DNA from: an uncultured Verrucomicrobiae bacterium
GTDB lineage: Bacteria; Verrucomicrobiota; Verrucomicrobiia; Palsa-1439
Direction of reading: 5' to 3'
NCBI GenBank assembly: GCA_937927265.1
Contig: CALBCO010000237.1
Location: forward strand, 1 to 11,526
Length of the DNA stretch: 11,526 bases
Part shown: piece by piece, positions 6,212-11,526 of the stretch
Layout: each line of letters opens with the position of its first letter
Numbering within the stretch: the first letter of the stretch is position 1
Made by a program: the position numbers and the translations under genes
Notes under the pieces: model-generated
Told to the model about the DNA's origin: nothing
The model's database searches: none
Seen by the model: only the letters and a program-made list of their open reading frames with translations

Positions 6212-9132
6212 CGGGGAGAATGGGGTTGGGGCGTTGGTCGCTCGCGCTCGTGCTCGCCGCATGGCCCGTGACGGCGCTCTCCCAGTCGGAAACCGGTAGT
6301 GTGCGCGGCACGGTTGTAGATGCGGATACGGGGGCGCCATTGAATCGCGCTCGGGTTTCGATTTTGGAAGCGTTGTTGGTGACGCATACAACTGCTGAGG
6401 GGAGTTTTGTTTTCGCGCAGGTGCCGGCGGGCCGCTACACGTTGTCGTTCAGCAAGGATGGCTACAACCCGAAGGCCGAGGCGGAGGTGGCAGTGGCGGC
6501 AGGAGAGATGACCGAATTGCGCGTTGGCCTGGAGCCGGAAGTCTTCGAGTTGGAAGAGTTCACTGTCCGCGGCCTGGCGTTAGGGGGCGGCACCGAGCTG
6601 GCTTTGTTGGAATTGCGCCAAGAAGCGCCGCAGTTGCAGGACCTTGTCAGCGCCGAACTTATCAGCAAAGCCGGTAAAAGCACTGCGGCCGATGCGCTCA
6701 AACTCGTCGTTGGCACTTCGGTCCAAGACGGCAAATACGTTGTGGTGCGCGGGTTGTCCGACCGCTACACCGTGACCACACTCAACAACGTTCGCCTGCC
6801 CACCGCCGACGCCGACAAGCGCGCGGTGCAACTCGACCAATACCCGGCGGGCATGATCGAAAGCATTGCAGTCAATAAGACTTTTACGCCCGATATTCCC
6901 GGCGACGCTACAGGCGGCAGCGTCAATATCAAAACGAAAGGTGTACCGGATAAGTTCTTCACTACGGTGTCGGGCGCTGTGGAATACAACACCCAGGCAA
7001 CGGGCAACCCGAATTTCCTGTCGTACAAGGGTGACGGTGTTGAGCCGTTTGCGGTGGCCGGTTCCGAGCGGGACCTGCCGATTAGTGGCAAGGAGCTGAA
7101 ATCGTTGACGGGAACGGCGCTCGATGCAGCCACGCGATCGTTTCAGCCGGTGATTGGCACGAGTGAAAAGACGGTCGGCCCGAACTACAGCGGTTCATTT
7201 TCAGCGGGTGATCGGTTGACGTTGGGCGGCCAGCATACTCTGGGCTGGATGGCCAGCTATAGCTACCGGCAAAAATATTCGTTTTACGAAGACGGCGAAC
7301 GCAACTTGGTGTTCGGCAGCAGTGAGGGCAGCCCGTTGGTCAGTCGTAGCTATACGGATACCCGTGGGGTGGACGAGGTGTTGTGGGGCGCAATGGCGAC
7401 CCTTGGGTACCAGTATGGTGAGGATCACAAGATTAGTCTGACGGGTATCTACAACAAGACCGGCCGTGATGAAGCGCGGCTGCTGGTCAGCACCTATAAT
7501 CCTTATTTTACTGAATACAGCGAGGTGCTGCGCTATCAGGAACGCGAGGTGATTTCGCTGCAACTGGAGGGCGATCACCGGTTTCGATTTTTGAACGATA
7601 CGCGCTTCGATTGGGGGGGCGCCTACAACGAATCCACGCAAGAAGAGCCAGACTTTCGAGTGATCCGTACACAGAAAAATAACGCCACGGGTCGCTTCAC
7701 GATCGGGGGGGCAAACTTCGATGATCCCCGTCGCATCTTTCGGGTCATTGAAGAGGACAACTTAACCGGTCGCATGAATCTGTCCATCCCGTTTCCCACA
7801 TGGAATCGGACGGACGGCAAAATCAAATTGGGCGTGGCGAGTGATGTCACTCATCGTGATTACCGGCAAGACACATTTTTCTATACTTGGGGTGGGGCCA
7901 CTAGCATCACGAATGGAAGCTACCTCTTCTACCCATCACCCTACGAGAATATCAACCCCGGCGACCTTTGGAGTGATGTATTTTTGCGTTCCTACCGTAT
8001 CGGCTACGCCGCCAACGGCGAACGGTTGTGGTTGTTGACCTACTACAACGATGTGGACGTGAATTACACCGGCGACCAGCGGATCGAGGCGGCGTACGGC
8101 ATGATGGAGCTGCCGCTGTTCGACAAACTCAAAATCGTCGGAGGCGCGCGCGTTGAATCCACTGACTTGCAAGTCAATATCCTCGAGGACCGAGTCAGCA
8201 TTCCCGTCGTCAACGAATGGGGCGATAGTTATTTTATTTACATCACGGGCGAGGAAGCCAGCACCCGGCTGGAACAAACGGATGTTTTGCCGGCCCTCGG
8301 TGTGATTTGGGAGCCGATCACCAACCTGTTTGTTCGTGCCTTTTACGGTCGGACGTTGGCCCGACCCACCTTCCGTGAACTCTCGCCGGCGGTTTCCTAC
8401 GACTTCATTGGCGGCGATACCTTCATTGGCAACAATAACCTGACTATCTCCCAAATCGAAAATCTCGACTTCCGAATCGAATGGTTCCGCCGCCCCGGCG
8501 ACGTCATCGCGGCTGGCGTGTTTTACAAGGAAATCACTGACCCGATCGAACGCGTCGCCTTCAATATCTCCGGCGGTGACCGTTATGTTCGCGCCGTCAA
8601 CTACCCCCTGGGGCGCGTCCGCGGAGTCGAGGCCGAACTGCGCCAGCGGCTCGATCTTTTTCACGACGTGCTCAAAGATTTCTCCATTGGCTTTAATGCC
8701 AGTTATATCGAATCCGCGGTGGAACTGCCCGCCGATGAAGCCCGGCGACTCAGCAATGCACTGACGGAAATCGAGGACCGCCCGCTGTTTGGCCAACCCG
8801 AATACCTGTTGAATGCAAGTATCCTCTATGACAATACCCGATGGGGTACTTCCGTTGGCCTGTTTTACAATTACACCGGCAAGGTGCTTGTCTCCGGGCA
8901 ATCCTTCACAGACCGATACGTCCCCAATCTGTACGAAATGCCGGTTGAATCTTTGGACCTATCGGTGGATCAGCGGATTGGCAAACATTGGAAAATCAGT
9001 TTTCGTGTCAAAAATCTCACCAACCCTCTGATTCAGCGCGCCTACATTGTGAGTTGGCTCGATGAACCGACCCTCGAGTCCTCCTACCGGCGCGGTTTGG
9101 ACTATCAACTCGGTGCGACTTACTCATGGTAA
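6205..9132 (+). CDS. TonB-dependent outer-membrane receptor with N-terminal carboxypeptidase-regulatory-like domain
   Basis: This 975-residue receptor imports a ligand across the outer membrane using energy from an ExbB/ExbD/TonB complex. Order: signal peptide (about 1-26, ending VTALS|QS); a CarboxypepD_reg-like beta domain (about 29-112: GSVRGTVVDADTGAPLNRARV...GRYTLSFSKDGY); a candidate TonB box (FELEEFTVRG, 114-123); a plug domain (about 135-255) with GTSVQDGKYVVVRGLSDRY, TLNNVRLPTADADKRAVQLD and a final IPGDATGGSVNIKTKG; then a beta-barrel to the C-terminus, which ends in an aromatic residue (ATYSW), as barrel proteins handled by the BAM complex usually do. The plug resembles the large receptors of the Xanthomonas/Caulobacter type (TIGR01782-like), many of them linked to carbohydrate uptake, so the ligand is open. 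The ATG at 6205 is followed closely by an ATG at 6220, which would also keep a signal peptide. Strand composition changes inside the gene (see findings). No break or frameshift is seen. Confidence 0.92.
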   Translation: MVTGRMGLGRWSLALVLAAWPVTALSQSETGSVRGTVVDADTGAPLNRARVSILEALLVTHTTAEGSFVFAQVPAGRYTLSFSKDGYNPKAEAEVAVAAGEMTELRVGLEPEVFELEEFTVRGLALGGGTELALLELRQEAPQLQDLVSAELISKAGKSTAADALKLVVGTSVQDGKYVVVRGLSDRYTVTTLNNVRLPTADADKRAVQLDQYPAGMIESIAVNKTFTPDIPGDATGGSVNIKTKGVPDKFFTTVSGAVEYNTQATGNPNFLSYKGDGVEPFAVAGSERDLPISGKELKSLTGTALDAATRSFQPVIGTSEKTVGPNYSGSFSAGDRLTLGGQHTLGWMASYSYRQKYSFYEDGERNLVFGSSEGSPLVSRSYTDTRGVDEVLWGAMATLGYQYGEDHKISLTGIYNKTGRDEARLLVSTYNPYFTEYSEVLRYQEREVISLQLEGDHRFRFLNDTRFDWGGAYNESTQEEPDFRVIRTQKNNATGRFTIGGANFDDPRRIFRVIEEDNLTGRMNLSIPFPTWNRTDGKIKLGVASDVTHRDYRQDTFFYTWGGATSITNGSYLFYPSPYENINPGDLWSDVFLRSYRIGYAANGERLWLLTYYNDVDVNYTGDQRIEAAYGMMELPLFDKLKIVGGARVESTDLQVNILEDRVSIPVVNEWGDSYFIYITGEEASTRLEQTDVLPALGVIWEPITNLFVRAFYGRTLARPTFRELSPAVSYDFIGGDTFIGNNNLTISQIENLDFRIEWFRRPGDVIAAGVFYKEITDPIERVAFNISGGDRYVRAVNYPLGRVRGVEAELRQRLDLFHDVLKDFSIGFNASYIESAVELPADEARRLSNALTEIEDRPLFGQPEYLLNASILYDNTRWGTSVGLFYNYTGKVLVSGQSFTDRYVPNLYEMPVESLDLSVDQRIGKHWKISFRVKNLTNPLIQRAYIVSWLDEPTLESSYRRGLDYQLGATYSW

Positions 9133-9139
9133 ACGACAT

Positions 9140-9178
9140 TGTTAACAAATCGTCACAGAACCGTCGCGGCTTTGTCAC
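9140..9178 (+). promoter_or_regulatory. 11-bp-phased GTCAC-type repeat array upstream of the DUF3450-ExbB-ExbD genes (Pho-box-like)
   Basis: TGTTAA (9140), CGTCAC (9151), CGTCGC (9162) and TGTCAC (9173) lie exactly 11 bp apart, one helical turn each; the last three are the good matches. The unit and 11-bp period are those of PhoB-type boxes (CTGTCAT repeats). They are on the + strand, the right orientation to drive the genes starting at 9220. A weak -10-like GTAAAT is at 9203-9208, with 24 bases between it and the array, which is farther than in classic PhoB promoters. The first unit overlaps the palindrome TTGTTAACAA (9139-9148). The repeats are seen; the regulator is inferred. Confidence 0.5.
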
Positions 9179-9219
9179 CAAGACCGGGTTCACTGGCGCC
9201 ACGTAAATCACACACAGAT

Positions 9220-10011
9220 ATGAAATCTTTTTTGTCAAAATGGATGATGGCGACGGTACTGATTTTACCGTTGATTGGGCAGCCTGTGCAGGCAGAAGAA
9301 TCGGCCACAACAGCACCGCTGCCCGCGGTGGAAGCTACCCGGCTCGCCCTCTCTAAATGGATCGAGACCCAGCAAATCATCTCCAAAGAACGCCGCGAAT
9401 GGCAACAAGCCCGCGAAATTCTCCAGGCCCGCTGTGAAGTGGTCAAAAACGAATCCGCCGCACTGCGAGAGAAAATCAAGGCCGCCGAGGGGGTCATGAC
9501 CGAAGCCCACCAAAAGAAAGCTGAACTCATTGCCCAAAACGAACAACTCAAGACCAGTGCCGCCCAGTTGGCCACCACCGTCACCGCCTACGAACAACAG
9601 ATTCGCCACTTGCACTTACGCCTGCCGGAACCGCTCCAACAACGACTCGCACCCCTGTTTCAGCGCATTCCGGAAAACCCGGCTCAGACCCGCGTTTCCA
9701 TTGCCGAGCGCTACCAAAACGTGCTCGGCATCCTGAACGAGATCAACAAGGCCAACAACGAAATCACGGTTGCCTACGAGGTCCGCACCTTGGCGGATGA
9801 TAAACCGGCCGAGGTGAAGACGATCTACGTTGGCTTGGCACAGGCGTACTACGTGAGTGCCCGCGGTGAAGCGGGTATTGGCCGCCCCGGCGATCAAGGT
9901 TGGGTCTGGCAACCGGCCAACAGGGAAAGCCGTAACGTCCTGTTAGCTCTGGAAATTCTACAAAATAAACACAGTCCGGCTTTCGTGCCGCTTCCGGTGA
10001 AAATCCCATGA
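9220..10011 (+). CDS. DUF3450 family periplasmic coiled-coil protein (TonB-system accessory)
   Basis: This 263-residue protein starts at ATG 9220, chosen because it opens directly with a signal peptide (MKSFLSKWMMATVLILPLIG, cut after QPVQA at about 25). The upstream in-frame TTG at 9139 would add 27 residues before it. No clear Shine-Dalgarno sequence is visible before 9220. Residues about 40-130 are a charged, heptad-rich coiled coil. The second half carries motifs I recognise from DUF3450: RYQNVLGILNEINKANNEITV (split, 164-184), VKTIYVGLAQAYYVS (199-213) and GEAGIGRPGDQGWVW (216-230). DUF3450 proteins are encoded just before ExbB-type genes in TonB2-like operons of marine Gammaproteobacteria (DUF3450, TtpC, ExbB, ExbD, TonB, TPR). 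A role as periplasmic partner of the extended ExbB is inferred. The stop overlaps the next start by 4 nt (ATGA), so expression is coupled. Confidence 0.82.
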   Translation: MKSFLSKWMMATVLILPLIGQPVQAEESATTAPLPAVEATRLALSKWIETQQIISKERREWQQAREILQARCEVVKNESAALREKIKAAEGVMTEAHQKKAELIAQNEQLKTSAAQLATTVTAYEQQIRHLHLRLPEPLQQRLAPLFQRIPENPAQTRVSIAERYQNVLGILNEINKANNEITVAYEVRTLADDKPAEVKTIYVGLAQAYYVSARGEAGIGRPGDQGWVWQPANRESRNVLLALEILQNKHSPAFVPLPVKIP

Positions 10012-11471
10012 AGAACATTCTCACCCGCTATAGTTTGACAACCATCGCAACTTTTGCGTTGGCCTTGGGGCCTTGTGCACTGGCTCAGGACGCCGCAACC
10101 CAACTGGGCAACGCGCGCCGCCTTGCCCAGCAAGAATTGGAAAGTTCGCTCAAGGAGCTCGCCACCCTGCGCGAACAGATTGCCGCCGAAAAATTACCGC
10201 TTGCACAGCAGCTCGATCAACTGGAAGAAGAACTCACCAAACTGCGTCGCGAGCATGAACGCGTCTCGCGCATCGTGGATGGCAGCAACCTCGAACTGGC
10301 CAACCTCAAGGCGGAAATGAAAGCCCGGCACGACGAATTGACCTACATCGGTAACCTTCTCGATGAATACGCACGCACCTTCGAATCAAAAGTTAGTGCG
10401 CCCGAATTGCAACACTACGGCCATGCCATCACTGCGGCCAAGCAGGCCAGTGAAAACACCACCTTGACTCTCACTGAAAAATTCGCTGCGCAACTGACGT
10501 TCGTCGAAACCAGTCTCCAGCGGTTGTTCAAGGTCATCGGCGGGATGCGTTTTCCCGGTCAGGGCGTAGACCCCCAGGGCAATGTCGTGAGGGGGCAATT
10601 TGCCATCATTGGCCCGGTGGCCCTGTTCGGCGCAGCCAACGATGGGTTGGCCGGTGTCGCTATTCCTCAAACCGAATCGCCCAACCCGCTCATTCGCCCG
10701 CTGACTGGCGCCCTCCAACAAGGCTTGGCTGCTCTTATCGCCACCGGCGAAGGATTATTGCCGCTCGACCCAAGCCGCGGTGGCGCGCTTCAGGCGCTCG
10801 TCCAAAAAGTCAGTCTCATCCACATTTTCAAAAAAGGTGGTCCAATCATGTGGCCGTTGCTCTTCTGCTCCATTCTCGCGCTCGGGACTGTGATTGAACG
10901 GCTCATTTTCCTCGTGCTGGAACAACGCCGACGCGATTGGAAAACCCTGCAGACCTTGCTCGATGCTGTGGCGCAGGGCGATGTCGAAGGGGCAATCCGC
11001 ATTGGCAACCAGTCGCAATTCTTTGTCGTCAAAGCTCTGACCTACGCGCTTGTTCATCGCGAGAAATCACTGGCGAACGCATTGTTGTACTCGCAGCAAC
11101 AAGAGCTCAAGCGCTACCGGCGCGGTATTCCCATCTTGGATACCATCATCACGTTGGCTCCGTTGCTTGGCTTGCTCGGCACCGTGACCGGTATGATGGG
11201 GTCATTCTCGCTGATCGGTGGCGAGCTCAGCGCGCCCGGCGCCATCACCGGCGGTATCGCCGAGGCGTTGATCGCCACCGCGTGCGGTTTGGGTATTGCC
11301 ATCCTTTGCTTGATTCCGTTTAACTTCCTCAATGCCCGCATGGAAGACGCCCGGCATGAAATGGAAGCTGCAGCCACCCAGTTGGAGTTGTTACTCAAAC
11401 CGCAGACCAGTGTGGTGGCGGCCATCGCGCACGCCCAACATCCGGCCGAACCTGTGCCGGCAGGAGTCTGA
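10008..11471 (+). CDS. MotA/TolQ/ExbB proton-channel protein with long periplasmic coiled-coil extension (TtpC-like)
   Basis: At 487 residues this is about twice the length of a plain ExbB. It begins with a signal peptide (MKNILTRYSLTTIATFALALGP, cut after ALA at 26), then a coiled coil (about 32-125: Q-E-L-E-S-S-L-K-E-L-A-T-L-R-E-Q, LDQLEEELTKLRREHERV) and a linker to about 270. The channel domain follows: first membrane helix about 279-303 (GPIMWPLLFCSILALGTVIERL), a cytoplasmic loop, second helix about 376-400 (LDTIITLAPLLGLLGTVTGMM) and third about 415-440 (GGIAEALIATACGLGIAILCL). The LAPLLGLLGTVTGM and GGIAEALIATACGL motifs are the ExbB/TolQ signature. It should form the inner-membrane proton-driven motor with ExbD, whose start lies 2 nt downstream. 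The signal peptide plus extension matches TtpC-type proteins of Vibrio TonB2 systems, which work with DUF3450 neighbours. Confidence 0.92.
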   Translation: MKNILTRYSLTTIATFALALGPCALAQDAATQLGNARRLAQQELESSLKELATLREQIAAEKLPLAQQLDQLEEELTKLRREHERVSRIVDGSNLELANLKAEMKARHDELTYIGNLLDEYARTFESKVSAPELQHYGHAITAAKQASENTTLTLTEKFAAQLTFVETSLQRLFKVIGGMRFPGQGVDPQGNVVRGQFAIIGPVALFGAANDGLAGVAIPQTESPNPLIRPLTGALQQGLAALIATGEGLLPLDPSRGGALQALVQKVSLIHIFKKGGPIMWPLLFCSILALGTVIERLIFLVLEQRRRDWKTLQTLLDAVAQGDVEGAIRIGNQSQFFVVKALTYALVHREKSLANALLYSQQQELKRYRRGIPILDTIITLAPLLGLLGTVTGMMGSFSLIGGELSAPGAITGGIAEALIATACGLGIAILCLIPFNFLNARMEDARHEMEAAATQLELLLKPQTSVVAAIAHAQHPAEPVPAGV

Positions 11472-11473
11472 TC

Positions 11474-11526
11474 ATGCACGGCGGCGGCGGCGGCGGCAAA
11501 AAGGCGCGGATTGAGATCATTCCGCT
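11474..11526 (+). CDS. ExbD/TolR biopolymer transport protein (3' truncated by window edge)
   Basis: The ATG at 11474 lies 2 nt after the stop of the ExbB-type gene. Seventeen complete codons are visible: M-H-(G)6-K-K-A-R-I-E-I-I-P, and the next codon starts CT (Leu). R-I-E-I-I-P-L is the typical cytoplasmic lead into the single membrane helix of ExbD/TolR proteins, and the order ExbB then ExbD is the rule. Only the N-terminus is present, so the membrane aspartate and periplasmic domain cannot be checked. Six consecutive GGC codons (11480-11497) encode the glycine run. No separate Shine-Dalgarno sequence fits the 2-nt gap, except AGGAG at 11462-11466 within the preceding gene's end. Confidence 0.8.
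   Translation, partial: MHGGGGGGKKARIEIIP

Noticed and set aside
7936..8901. Long minus-strand open frame of 321 codons inside the receptor gene
   Set aside because: It lies fully antisense to a clear TonB-dependent receptor with conserved barrel features; its translation shows no domain or signal and reflects the GC-rich codon pattern.
9139..9219. Upstream in-frame TTG start giving a 290-residue DUF3450 protein
   Set aside because: It would place 27 polar, proline- and arginine-containing residues in front of a good signal peptide and would overlap the phased repeat array; ATG at 9220 is the sensible start.

Overview
The window reads as chromosome from a GC-rich, diderm (Gram-negative-type) bacterium, most likely of the Verrucomicrobia or a close PVC relative. 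That is inferred from the gene families, not from a marker gene. The clues are a two-repeat secreted protein of the kind catalogued as TIGR02597, a PEP-CTERM protein, a secreted beta-helix protein with a Verrucomicrobia-style C-terminal beta domain, and a DUF3450/extended-ExbB/ExbD gene set next to a large TonB-dependent receptor. All recognisable genes lie on the + strand. There is no rRNA, tRNA, CRISPR array, transposase or phage gene.

Layout. (1) Positions 2-1114 hold the 3' end of a large surface or secreted protein made of HYR (hyalin-repeat) modules, ending in a small helical domain that resembles FIMAH. Its modules recur every 477 bp, and 119 bp of that are identical. (2) A 252-bp gap follows, with four helically phased GTGACAG-type repeats, an inverted repeat and the leader of the next operon. 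(3) Positions 1367-4964 hold three closely spaced genes for exported proteins: the TIGR02597-like protein, a PEP-CTERM protein and a right-handed beta-helix protein. (4) A gap with two consecutive hairpins (4980-5050) separates this set from (5) an exported alpha-helical-repeat protein (5078-6211), which overlaps by 7 nt a 975-residue TonB-dependent receptor (6205-9132). (6) An 87-bp gap contains a second 11-bp-phased GTCAC-type array. (7) The energising module follows: a DUF3450 periplasmic coiled-coil protein (9220-10011), an ExbB/TolQ-type proton channel with a long periplasmic N-terminal extension (10008-11471), and the first 17 codons of an ExbD/TolR protein cut by the window edge.

How the parts may work together. 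Part 7 would harvest the proton gradient across the inner membrane and power the outer-membrane receptor of part 5, presumably through a TonB gene beyond the right edge. The helical-repeat protein is translationally linked to the receptor and may be a periplasmic partner. The exported proteins of part 3 may be surface-associated factors of the same locus, but their substrate cannot be read from the sequence. The two phased arrays resemble binding sites of the PhoB/OmpR class, so phosphate-responsive control is a testable hypothesis, not a conclusion. No clearly new system is demonstrated. The most notable points are the phased repeat arrays, the near-exact HYR duplication and a change of strand base composition inside the receptor gene.
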